Assembly (NCBI RefSeq): GCF_001951155.1
Contig: NZ_CP016359.1
Span: 2,814,001-2,878,000, forward strand
Direction: 5' to 3'
DNA from: Christiangramia flava JLT2011
GTDB lineage: Bacteria; Bacteroidota; Bacteroidia; Flavobacteriales; Flavobacteriaceae
DNA length: 64,000 nucleotides
Shown one piece after another: positions 42,483-49,977 of the stretch. The notes under the pieces are model-generated. The model did not search any database and was not told the DNA's origin. It saw nothing but the letters and a program-made list of their open reading frames with translations. Numbering within the stretch: the first letter of the stretch is position 1; the number at the start of each line of letters is the position of its first letter. The translations under genes were made by a program, and so were the position numbers.

Positions 42483-42545
42483 TTTCAATTTTTTTCCAAA
42501 TATAAGGCTTGCTGTCAATATTTATGCTCAAACCAATATAAACCT

Positions 42546-42553
42546 TACCTTTG
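42546..42553 (+). promoter_or_regulatory. -7 promoter box for ruvX
   Basis: TACCTTTG (TAnnTTTG) lies 14 bp before the ruvX ATG. The -33 element is not clear. Confidence 0.5.
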
Positions 42554-42567
42554 CCTAAAATTTCAGA

Positions 42568-42972
42568 ATGGCCAGAGTGCTTGCATTAGATTACGGATTG
42601 AAGCGTACGGGCATCGCAGTGACCGACGAGCTGAAGATGATCGCCTCGGGCCTTACGACTGTGCAGACTCCTGATCTGATCGATTTTCTGAAGGACTATT
42701 TTCAGAAAGAATCTGTCGAGCGGGTCATCATTGGGGAGCCCAGACGCATGGATGATTCTTTTTCAGAAAATGAAGCGAATATCCGTGAATTTCTGAAGGT
42801 TTTTCAGAAGACTTTTCCAGAGATGCCCACAGAACGTATGGATGAGCGTTTTACCAGTAAAATGGCTGTTCAGAGTATGATCGACGGTGGCCTCAAGAAG
42901 AAGAAAAGAAGAGATAAAGCCCTGGTAGACGAAATCAGCGCCACGCTGATCCTGCAAAGTTGGCTGTATTAA
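42568..42972 (+). CDS. ruvX: Putative Holliday junction resolvase / pre-16S rRNA nuclease
   Basis: A 134-residue RNase H-fold nuclease. The first acidic site is LALDYGLKRTGIAVTD (5-20; Asp8 in DYG), the second lies in VIIGEPRRMDD, and the third in LVDEISATLILQ. YqgF homologues in E. coli trim the 16S rRNA 5' end; RuvX is the genetic name for the possible Holliday-junction activity. It leads a short operon ruvX - def - (DUF5606). Confidence 0.93.
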   Translation: MARVLALDYGLKRTGIAVTDELKMIASGLTTVQTPDLIDFLKDYFQKESVERVIIGEPRRMDDSFSENEANIREFLKVFQKTFPEMPTERMDERFTSKMAVQSMIDGGLKKKKRRDKALVDEISATLILQSWLY

Positions 42973-42993
42973 CATAATTCATAAACCCTTAGA

Positions 42994-43584
42994 ATGATTT
43001 TACCAATTGTTGCATACGGTGATCCCGTGTTGAAAAAGAAAGCGAAGGATATCGATCGTGATTATCCCAAACTGGACGAGCTGATCGATAATATGTGGGA
43101 TACGATGTACAATGCCTATGGCGTGGGACTGGCCGCTCCGCAAATTGGCCTTCCCATCAGGTTATTTATGATCGATCCGGCTCCTTTCGCGGAAGATGAA
43201 GATCTTACTGCGGAAGAACAGGAACAGCTTAAAAATATGCGGAAAGTGTTCATCAACCCCCAGATCATCGAGGAAGAAGGTGAAGAATGGGCTTTTGGCG
43301 AAGGATGCCTGAGCATACCGGAGGTGCGCGAAGATGTCTTCCGAAAGCCACAGATCAAGATCGAATATGTTGACGAAAACTGGGAAAAACACGTGGATAC
43401 TTTTGACGGACTCGCTGCGCGTGTGATCCAGCATGAATACGATCACATCGAAGGAATTCTGTTTACCGATAAACTTTCCAGCCTTAAAAAGCGTTTGATA
43501 AAGAACAAACTGGCCAGCATTTCCAAGGGAAAGATCAATGTGGAATACCGCATGCGCTTTCCGAATGCTAAAAAAGGCCGTTAA
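42994..43584 (+). CDS. def: Peptide deformylase
   Basis: A 196-residue iron/zinc hydrolase removing the N-formyl group from nascent proteins. All three motifs are present: GVGLAAPQIG (motif 1, about 44-53), EGCLSIPE (motif 2, with the Cys ligand, about 107-114) and QHEYDHIEG (motif 3, HEYDH metal site, about 146-154). An acidic insert between motifs 1 and 2 (PFAEDEDLTAEEQEQLKNMRK) is longer than in E. coli. It is 21 bp after ruvX. Confidence 0.96.
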   Translation: MILPIVAYGDPVLKKKAKDIDRDYPKLDELIDNMWDTMYNAYGVGLAAPQIGLPIRLFMIDPAPFAEDEDLTAEEQEQLKNMRKVFINPQIIEEEGEEWAFGEGCLSIPEVREDVFRKPQIKIEYVDENWEKHVDTFDGLAARVIQHEYDHIEGILFTDKLSSLKKRLIKNKLASISKGKINVEYRMRFPNAKKGR

Positions 43585-43589
43585 GATTT

Positions 43590-43619
43590 TTGAAAATACA
43601 CAGGGAGAATTGATATTTG
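43590..43619 (+). promoter_or_regulatory. Promoter of the DUF5606 gene (TTG-N19-GATATTTG)
   Basis: TTG (43590-43592), a 19-bp spacer, then GATATTTG (43612-43619) fit the -33/-7 spacing, with one mismatch in the -7 box, 22 bp before the ATG. Confidence 0.5.
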
Positions 43620-43641
43620 CCCTCCAAAATGAAAAAGTACT

Positions 43642-44085
43642 ATGGGATTAGATAAAGTTCTAGCAATTTCGGGTAAACCCGGTCTTTATGAACTCACTGC
43701 GCAAACTCGCGGTGGTTTTGTTGCCAAATCGATGTTAGACGGTAAAAAGATTGCCGTAAATATGCGCCACAACGTGAGCGTGCTGAGCGAGATCGCTATT
43801 TATACGTATACGGAAGAGGTGCCGCTGGGAGAGGTTTTTGAAAAAATGAAGGAGAAGGAGAATGGTGAAAAAGCAATCAGCCACAAATCTTCAAAAGCGG
43901 AGCTGGAAGGTTATTTTTCCGAAGTTTTGCCAGATTATGATGTAGACCGTGTATACACCAGCGATATCAAAAAGATCGTGCAGTGGTATAATTTGCTGAT
44001 TGAAAACGGAATGACCGATTTTTCAAAGGAAAGCAAAGAAGAGAAGAAAGCTGAAGAAACGGAAGCTAAAAGCGAAAAAGAATAA
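43642..44085 (+). CDS. DUF5606 family protein
   Basis: A 147-residue protein of the Bacteroidota DUF5606 family. The N-terminus has LDKVLAISGKPGLYELTAQTRGGFVAKSMLDGKK, followed by HNVSVLSEIAIYT and a YFSEVLPDYDVDRVYTSDIKKIVQWYNLL helix region; it then ends in an acidic/basic tail (SKEESKEEKKAEETE type). It is soluble and probably RNA- or protein-binding (inference). Gene order ruvX-def-DUF5606 is familiar in Bacteroidota, suggesting a translation or rRNA-linked role, unproven. Confidence 0.9.
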   Translation: MGLDKVLAISGKPGLYELTAQTRGGFVAKSMLDGKKIAVNMRHNVSVLSEIAIYTYTEEVPLGEVFEKMKEKENGEKAISHKSSKAELEGYFSEVLPDYDVDRVYTSDIKKIVQWYNLLIENGMTDFSKESKEEKKAEETEAKSEKE

Positions 44086-44107
44086 TTGCTACCTGAAAAT
44101 TTATAGG

Positions 44108-44136
44108 AAAGCCGGGGTTTCTCCGGCTTTTTTAAT
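44108..44136. terminator. Bidirectional terminator between the DUF5606 and DUF5686 genes
   Basis: AAAGCCGG / CCGGCTTT stem with a 7-nt loop and T-rich tail on the plus strand, between convergent genes. Confidence 0.8.
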
Positions 44137-44137
44137 T

Positions 44138-46603
44138 TCAGAATTTCAGACCAAAGATAAAAGCACCGTTTCTGTCGCCTCCAAAATCTGAAATAACATA
44201 ATCCAGTCTCAGGAATCTAAATTTTCCAAAGCCAAGATTATCAATTCCAACTGAATATTCCGAATAGGGATCTCCGGCCTCACGAATCAATCGGTGAGCA
44301 CCCAGGATCAGGTTGAAATTCAGTTTGTTCAGCAGAGGAAGTTTTCCAAGTGCCCAGCCCTGGAAGTCATGTTCCGCGTGAAATTCAGCATAATTCTGAT
44401 TCGTGCTAAAATTGTAATACGGCATCAAATTAAATTTCCCAACATAGCTTCCAAAGCCAATTCTGGTCTGATTTCCGTTGAAATGCTGGTAATCTACGAG
44501 ACTGATATTATCGGAATTACTGAAAAGACCACCGCTTACCTGGTATTCAAATCTTCCTTTATTGCCAACGTTAAAATCCTGCCTGATCCTCGCTTTCCAT
44601 TGCGAGAAATTGTATTGGTCAACATTTGAACCAAAGCCCTGCTCATAACCGAGTACAAGCTCCGGGTAATTTTCCGAAGAAACATTGTATTTCCCGTTTG
44701 GATAATTCAGGTATTTCTGTCCGAAATTGATCGTGGTGGAAAGATTTAGTTTAAAAATGGAATGCTCCTGAAAAGGTTCACTGCCAAAATTAGCCGGTTG
44801 CAATGGGTTGTTGGATGTGTATTCCACATCATCGCGATCGATGAAAACATGATCGGTATGATTCGTCAGCGCATTCCTGTTTTCCCAGCTCAGACCTCCA
44901 AAAGCCCTTAAACCGGTAAAAATCTCCTGTTCATAACCGGCACTGATATAGCTTTTGCCATATAGTTTGCGGTAGTTTCTTTCAAAAAGTATCGTGGTTA
45001 CATCGTTAAGAAGCGGACTAATAGCTTCCCTGTTGTTGATATCTTCAATGCTTGTCCCCCCTTCAATTCGTAAGTATGGCTTTCTGAAATTATTGAATTT
45101 CTTAAAGAATCCTCCTGAAATTCGATAACGTTCTTCATCCAAACCGTAGTTCATATTGGAATAAACTCGCCAGAAATTCTGCTGATCTTTTCCGGTTCGC
45201 TGGTTATAGGAAACAGTCAATTTTCCATTCCAGCCCTGTACCGTATTAAAATGAATTCCACCAATTGGAGCACTGATATTAAAATTGTTGTGTTTCCAGG
45301 AATTCTGATGATTATAACCAAAAAGCAGGTCGGTAATTTCAAACTTGTTCTGAACTACATCTACCGAATCTTTGTATTTTTTAGAGCCACGAACATCCTG
45401 AATGCTGTCTTTTTTGACATAATCTTCAATTTCTTCTGAAGTTAAAGGAACAGGACGTTGTGCTTCCCAGAAAATAGAATCCTTCTCGTTGGCATTTTCA
45501 GCAAAACTCAGGATCTCTTTTCCGAAGCTTTTTTTATCAAATCCCGGCTTGAAATCATAATTGCTATAGACTGCCGTAAAACGTCCGTTTCCACCAAAAC
45601 CAAACATCTTAAAACTGAAATCCACGCTCTGAGAGATCTGGATATATAAGTCATTTTCTTCGGAATATTTATAATTCTGCTTGAAGACCAATGCTTCAAT
45701 TGGTGGAACCTGAATGGCCTTTCCGGTAGTGGTCAATTCCACGCCGTAGATTTGCCAAAGGTCCTCCACGATGTAGATGAATCCGGAAAATACCCGGTCA
45801 TTTTCCCGTTTCGGGAGCACTTCAATTTTATTGATGAGGTTTCCGCGGTCGTCATAAAATACACCGTTCAGCTTGTAGCGATAATAATTGAAGGCATATT
45901 CTGCGATGGGTGAGATCATTTCACTATTGATCTCCAGTGTGTTCTCGTAAAATGAAAAATAGGCCTCCTGTGCCGAATTTAAACTGAAACCGTTGTCATC
46001 ACCGCTGACTTTGGAGGCAATGATCTTTTCCTTAAAATCATCTGGTTTTTGATAGGCAATTTCTGAAATCGTTTCGCTGAGATAAACGATCCCGCTACGC
46101 GTGGAATCCAGGCCGCCGCCCAAATCGCCAATTTCCTGGCCTAGAATTTTTTCCGGTGCGTTCTTGATGCGCCAGAGTCCGCGGGAATAGAAATCGGCCG
46201 TAAAGCTTTCGAGTTTATCGGCATTATTCTTCCGTTTTTTGATCGCAGCTCGAATGATCCGGTTAGCGGGATTTTCATTACTATTTACAACCACTTCATC
46301 CAGAGAAGTATTTTCAGCTTTTAAACTAACGTTTATCTCTACTGGAAAAGCATCTGATGAAATTGACTTTTTTAAGGTTTTATATCCCAGGAACTGGAAA
46401 ACCAGCACATAATCACCGGCTTTTGACAATTTCAGTTCGTATAAACCTTCATCGTTGGTGGTGGTTCCGGTCTGCCCGCTTTCCGTATAAATATTTACAT
46501 AGGGCAGGGGAGTTCCTTTTTCGTCGGTAACTTTCCCGGTAACCTGAGAATAAATGGGTAATGAGCTGATGAGGATCAGCAAAAAGAGTAATCGGTTAGA
46601 CAT
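44138..46603 (-). CDS. DUF5686 outer-membrane protein with carboxypeptidase-regulatory-like N-terminal domain
   Basis: An 821-residue outer-membrane beta-barrel protein. A signal peptide (RLLFLLILISSLPIYSQ) precedes a CarboxypepD_reg-like beta-sandwich (VTGKVTDEKGTPLPYVNIYTESGQTGTTTNDEGLYEL, about 20-100). The middle is DUF5686, and the C-terminal ~350 residues alternate aromatic and polar strands with a final RFLRLDYVISDFGGDRNGAFIFGLKF, ending on Phe as outer-membrane barrels do. Function unknown, possibly transport or assembly. It is followed on the minus strand by no other gene in its unit; smpB lies upstream by 41 bp. Confidence 0.9.
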   Translation of the reverse strand: MSNRLLFLLILISSLPIYSQVTGKVTDEKGTPLPYVNIYTESGQTGTTTNDEGLYELKLSKAGDYVLVFQFLGYKTLKKSISSDAFPVEINVSLKAENTSLDEVVVNSNENPANRIIRAAIKKRKNNADKLESFTADFYSRGLWRIKNAPEKILGQEIGDLGGGLDSTRSGIVYLSETISEIAYQKPDDFKEKIIASKVSGDDNGFSLNSAQEAYFSFYENTLEINSEMISPIAEYAFNYYRYKLNGVFYDDRGNLINKIEVLPKRENDRVFSGFIYIVEDLWQIYGVELTTTGKAIQVPPIEALVFKQNYKYSEENDLYIQISQSVDFSFKMFGFGGNGRFTAVYSNYDFKPGFDKKSFGKEILSFAENANEKDSIFWEAQRPVPLTSEEIEDYVKKDSIQDVRGSKKYKDSVDVVQNKFEITDLLFGYNHQNSWKHNNFNISAPIGGIHFNTVQGWNGKLTVSYNQRTGKDQQNFWRVYSNMNYGLDEERYRISGGFFKKFNNFRKPYLRIEGGTSIEDINNREAISPLLNDVTTILFERNYRKLYGKSYISAGYEQEIFTGLRAFGGLSWENRNALTNHTDHVFIDRDDVEYTSNNPLQPANFGSEPFQEHSIFKLNLSTTINFGQKYLNYPNGKYNVSSENYPELVLGYEQGFGSNVDQYNFSQWKARIRQDFNVGNKGRFEYQVSGGLFSNSDNISLVDYQHFNGNQTRIGFGSYVGKFNLMPYYNFSTNQNYAEFHAEHDFQGWALGKLPLLNKLNFNLILGAHRLIREAGDPYSEYSVGIDNLGFGKFRFLRLDYVISDFGGDRNGAFIFGLKF

Positions 46604-46644
46604 GGTTAGCGTTGGATTTCTACCATAACGCAGGAATTCTGGAA

Positions 46645-47100
46645 TTATTTGTATTCTTTCTGAATTCTATCCAGTCTGCGCTTGCTTTCTCTGTCTTTAA
46701 TGGTCTCCCGTTTATCATAAAGCTTTTTACCTTTTGCCAGCGTGATCTGTAATTTGGCGAGTCCGCGGTCATTGATAAAAAGCCTAAGCGGAATAATAGT
46801 CAATCCCGAATTGGTGACTTCCTTTTCCAGTTTTCGAAGTTCGCGGCGCTGTAAAAGAAGTTTTCGGGAGCTTTTGGGATCGTGGGTAAAATGAGAGGCA
46901 TGAGAATATTCTTCAACATGCATATTGATCACAAATAGTTCATGATTGCTGAATTCACAAAAACTTTCGGCAATACTGGCCTTTCCTTCACGAATTGCCT
47001 TGATCTCGGTTCCGGCCAGTTTGATGCCGGCCGTATATTTATCGAGGAATTCATAATTGAATTTTGCCTTTCGGTTCTTGATGTTGATGGTATTCTTCAT
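46645..47100 (-). CDS. smpB: SsrA-binding protein SmpB
   Basis: A 151-residue partner of tmRNA in trans-translation. It has NRKAKFNYEFLDKYTAGIKLAGTEIKAIREGK, ELFVINMHVEEY, HDPKSSRKLLLQRREL, LTIIPLRLFINDRGLAKLQITLAKGKKLYDKRETIKDR and a basic C-terminal tail (ESKRRLDRIQKEYK), all canonical. A TTG at 47109 could extend it by three residues but lies in a -7 box (47107-47114), so the ATG at 47100 is chosen. Confidence 0.96.
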   Translation of the reverse strand: MKNTINIKNRKAKFNYEFLDKYTAGIKLAGTEIKAIREGKASIAESFCEFSNHELFVINMHVEEYSHASHFTHDPKSSRKLLLQRRELRKLEKEVTNSGLTIIPLRLFINDRGLAKLQITLAKGKKLYDKRETIKDRESKRRLDRIQKEYK

Positions 47101-47106
47101 AGATGA

Positions 47107-47114
47107 CAAAAATA
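47107..47114 (-). promoter_or_regulatory. -7 promoter box next to the smpB start
   Basis: The minus strand reads TATTTTTG (TAnnTTTG), 6 bp before the ATG at 47100, which suggests a leaderless or very short-leader mRNA. Confidence 0.45.
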
Positions 47115-47177
47115 CAAGCTTTAAAACAATAATATATTAAAGGCTTTTAAAAATATGGGCTTTGCAGGGCATTTCAG

Positions 47178-47185
47178 TATCTTTG
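47178..47185 (+). promoter_or_regulatory. -7 promoter box for the DUF6503 lipoprotein gene
   Basis: TATCTTTG (TAnnTTTG) lies 17 bp before the ATG at 47203. The -33 region is unclear. Confidence 0.45.
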
Positions 47186-47202
47186 TCGGCCAAATTTAAG
47201 AA

Positions 47203-47946
47203 ATGAAACACCTCTCAGTTTTTGCAATTTTGATATTTTGCCTGGCTTGTTCTTCCGGTTCAGAAGAGTTAACGGCGGATGAAATAGTAAAGAATGCGAT
47301 TGCCCATGCCGGCGGCGATAAGTATGACCATGCAAAGATCCATTTTCAGTTTCGGGACATGGAATATGCCAGTTCGCGCGATGGCGGAAAATACGTTTAC
47401 CAGCGCTTTCAGAAGGATAGCCTGGACAATTTGATTACTGATGAGCTCAGCAATGAAGGTTTCCGAAGAATGATCAATGATAGCGTGGTGTCGTTAAGCG
47501 ATTCTCTGAAAAAAGTGTACTCAAATTCGGTAAATTCGGTGCATTATTTTGTGCAGCTTCCTTATGGCCTTGATGCTGCTGCTGCCAATAAAAAGCTTCT
47601 GGGAAAAGACACGATCAAGGGCAAGGAATATTATGAAATCCAGGTGAGTTTCGATGCGGAAGGCGGCGGAACCGATCATGAAGACGAATATGTATACTGG
47701 ATCGATACCCAGCATTACGAAGTGGATTACCTGGCATACAACTACGAAGTGAACGGGGGCGGAGTGCGTTTTCGGAAAGCCTATAACCCAAGAACCGTGG
47801 GAGGCATCAGGTTCGTGGATTACGAAAATTATAAATATGATGACCTTGCGGTAAAACTTTCCAAACTGGACAGCCTGTTTACGGCAGGAAAGCTACAGAA
47901 AGTTTCTACCATCCAGACAGAAGCTATCGAAGTCACCCGCGATTAA
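47203..47946 (+). CDS. DUF6503 family lipoprotein
   Basis: A 247-residue lipoprotein. The signal peptide (HLSVFAILIFCLAC) ends in the lipobox LAC (Cys16). A strand-rich domain follows: ADEIVKNAIAHAGGDKYDHAKIHFQFRDMEYASSRDGGKYVYQR is the strongest family block, with YYEIQVSFDAEGGGTDHEDEYVYWID and YLAYNYEVNGGGVRFRKAYNPR later. The layout resembles the LolA/LppX-like lipid- or lipoprotein-binding fold of such envelope proteins (inference). Its 3' end is 7 bp from the convergent phosphatase gene, with no terminator. Confidence 0.87.
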   Translation: MKHLSVFAILIFCLACSSGSEELTADEIVKNAIAHAGGDKYDHAKIHFQFRDMEYASSRDGGKYVYQRFQKDSLDNLITDELSNEGFRRMINDSVVSLSDSLKKVYSNSVNSVHYFVQLPYGLDAAAANKKLLGKDTIKGKEYYEIQVSFDAEGGGTDHEDEYVYWIDTQHYEVDYLAYNYEVNGGGVRFRKAYNPRTVGGIRFVDYENYKYDDLAVKLSKLDSLFTAGKLQKVSTIQTEAIEVTRD

Positions 47947-47953
47947 ATTCTGA

Positions 47954-48463
47954 TTAATTATGGTATTCCACGCGATCGGTGATGCTCCCGTCTGGTAGAA
48001 TTTTTACAATAAATAGCGCGCCATTTTCTGAATCGTCAATATCTTCATATTTATCGTTCTTCAGAATGGCATTTACGAATTGCGGTGTAGTATTGCTGTG
48101 TCCTACCACCAGAACGGTCTTTCCCTTAGTAGCCTTTTGAAATTCTGAATTGTAAAGATCTCTGGGGTCATAGGTATCGATCCTCAGATCCTGCTGGGTA
48201 GCAACCGGTCGAGCGGTTTGCATGGTGCGAGCGTAAGGTGTGCTGTAAACGGCATCGAATTTTACATCTTCCAGGATCGTGGCCCAGTTTTGAGCTCGTT
48301 TTTGGCCTTCTTCGGTGAGTTGCGGATCCCGGTCATTTTTATTCGAACGGTCCTTCTCGGCGTGGCGAATGAAATAATACGTGGTGGCCGACTCGCTTTG
48401 CTGGTGTTTCTCCACATTGCTGCTGAAAAGCAGGGTGAGCAGGAGGATGAAAATTTTACTCAT
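47954..48463 (-). CDS. Exported histidine phosphatase-family protein (SixA-like)
   Basis: A 169-residue phosphoglycerate-mutase-fold protein. The RHG-type loop is YYFIRHAEKDRS (His36 nucleophile, RHAEKD), with the second His in VLVVGHSNTTPQ and an Asp/Glu-type site in AVYSTPYARTMQTARPVA. A signal peptide (KIFILLLTLLFSSN) makes it periplasmic. The length and RHAEKD motif fit SixA-like phosphohistidine phosphatases or other exported phosphatases; its substrate is unknown. Confidence 0.87.
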   Translation of the reverse strand: MSKIFILLLTLLFSSNVEKHQQSESATTYYFIRHAEKDRSNKNDRDPQLTEEGQKRAQNWATILEDVKFDAVYSTPYARTMQTARPVATQQDLRIDTYDPRDLYNSEFQKATKGKTVLVVGHSNTTPQFVNAILKNDKYEDIDDSENGALFIVKILPDGSITDRVEYHN

Positions 48464-48498
48464 AATAATTAGATTTTCAGGATTAATCTAACGTGAAG

Positions 48499-49599
48499 TT
48501 AGTGTTCTTTATTTTTAAAATCTACCGTAAATAGCAGGATTTGTGAGACCTGCTCCGCAAAGCTGTTGAAGTTGTTATCAGAAACCAGCAACAGACTTGG
48601 TTTGCCGTTCATTTCAGGGCCAAAGCACATGCCTTCAATATTATCAATAATGCCGCTTTTCAGCTGGTCTTTAATATGCTTAAAATTGAAAATAAGACTT
48701 TTATGGGCTTTTTGATAACTGGCTTTTTTGAGGTTCTGGAATTCCAGGGTATTGGTGGCTTCCGTTGCGTCTACCTCAAAGATCTTTACCGTATTGCCAT
48801 TGGAGCCGTAGCCGGCCGAATAGGCCCGCTCGAGTACGAGGAAACGATTGGGGGCATATTCCAGCAATTCGGTCACACCGTTAACTGCAAAAAAATTGAT
48901 CGGTAACTTGGCAATTCCGTCCAGTTTATATACGAATTGCCGGACTGGTAAACCGGTTACAGCGTCATATTTGGTGAAACGAACGTGAGAATGTGTTGGA
49001 TAGATCTTTGGTTTGGCACCATCTTTTTCCAGCGGAAGCTCCATCGCAACCCAGTAAGCTTTCCCGTCAAATGATTTACAGACCCCTTCAAAAACCCCGT
49101 TATTCCTTGGTTTTTGCGTTCCTGAAGCCGTAAAATAATTCGGAATTTTGAATTCAGTAGTGATCTTTCCATCTGTATTGACCTTATAAATCCCGGGATC
49201 GCTTCCGTTTTCGATATAGCCCTCGCTCGTTACCAGAAAGGCATCTGGTTCTGTTAGTTTTCGAACCGATTCCAGGTCGAAAACCGTATTCGGGAACGGT
49301 TCTTTCTGAAGCTGGATGAGATCGTCAAAATATACCGAATCGATTTGCTGATTTTCGGTTGAAATATGACCGGAATAGATCCTGGGATTCGACGACTGAT
49401 CGCACACAAAATAAAATTCTCCATCTGCATAGTCTATACCCGAAAGTCCGCCTACGCGCGTGCCCTTAAAATCCAGATCGGGCGATATGATATATTCATC
49501 CTGGAAATGAAGCGAGACATCTTCCGTATGTATTTTTCGGCTAACGGCGCAGGAAAAGAAACTTGCGCAAAGAGCGAGCATGAATAGTTTTCTGATCAT
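48499..49599 (-). CDS. Esterase-like activity of phytase family lipoprotein
   Basis: A 366-residue lipoprotein with a phytase-like beta-propeller fold (Phytase-like PF13449 family). The signal ends in the lipobox FFSC (Cys17). The blade motifs LSGIDYADGEFYFVCDQ, FDLESVRKLTEPDAFLVTSEG, NNGVFEGVC and the C-terminal IDNIEGMCFGPEMNGKPSLLLVSDNNFN are family-specific. An upstream TTG at 49629 is possible but lies next to a -7 box (TATTTTTG on the minus strand, 49618-49625), so the ATG at 49599 is chosen. Substrate unproven. Confidence 0.87.
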   Translation of the reverse strand: MIRKLFMLALCASFFSCAVSRKIHTEDVSLHFQDEYIISPDLDFKGTRVGGLSGIDYADGEFYFVCDQSSNPRIYSGHISTENQQIDSVYFDDLIQLQKEPFPNTVFDLESVRKLTEPDAFLVTSEGYIENGSDPGIYKVNTDGKITTEFKIPNYFTASGTQKPRNNGVFEGVCKSFDGKAYWVAMELPLEKDGAKPKIYPTHSHVRFTKYDAVTGLPVRQFVYKLDGIAKLPINFFAVNGVTELLEYAPNRFLVLERAYSAGYGSNGNTVKIFEVDATEATNTLEFQNLKKASYQKAHKSLIFNFKHIKDQLKSGIIDNIEGMCFGPEMNGKPSLLLVSDNNFNSFAEQVSQILLFTVDFKNKEH

Positions 49600-49617
49600 A
49601 GCATATATTTCAGAATT

Positions 49618-49625
49618 CAAAAATA
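49618..49625 (-). promoter_or_regulatory. -7 promoter box for the phytase-like lipoprotein gene
   Basis: The minus strand reads TATTTTTG (TAnnTTTG), 18 bp before the ATG at 49599. It abuts the alternative upstream TTG and argues against it. Confidence 0.45.
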
Positions 49626-49716
49626 ACAATAGTTTAAGACAAATATGGGAGTTTGTTGGCAGAGGCCGGGGAAGTAGTTGGCTACTTTTATCTTATTAAC
49701 ACCTAAAACCAATGTT

Positions 49717-49902
49717 ATGAATAGTGATCAGTTAGAAGGAAAATGGAAACAAATCAGAGGTGAGTTTAAACAGAAGTATGGAAGATTGACCGATGATGAT
49801 GTAACCTATTCCGAAGGGAAGTTTGATGAAATGCTTGGAAAACTGCAGGAAAAAACCGGGCAGAGTAAAGAAGAGCTGAAACATGAGATCGATAAATGGT
49901 AA
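49717..49902 (+). CDS. CsbD-family stress protein
   Basis: A 61-residue CsbD-like protein: MNSDQLEGKWKQIRGEFKQ, then YGRLTDDDVTYSEGKFDEMLGKLQEKTGQSKEELKHEIDKW. Family members are induced by general stress in several bacteria; function unknown. A longer start (TTG 49678) exists, but the ATG at 49717 gives the family-typical MNxDQLEGKW start. A TACTTTTA (49683-49690) near-match -7 box lies upstream. It is followed by a strong terminator shared with clpB. Confidence 0.93.
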   Translation: MNSDQLEGKWKQIRGEFKQKYGRLTDDDVTYSEGKFDEMLGKLQEKTGQSKEELKHEIDKW

Positions 49903-49924
49903 TTATTGATAATTATGGGAAAAG

Positions 49925-49957
49925 AAAAGCGGCAGAGAAATCTGCCGCTTTTTTTAA
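49925..49957. terminator. Bidirectional terminator between csbD and clpB
   Basis: AAAGCGGCAGA / TCTGCCGCTTT is a perfect 11-bp stem with a GAAA tetraloop and T tracts on both strands. Confidence 0.92.
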
Positions 49958-49977
49958 TATAGTTCAATGGGAAATAT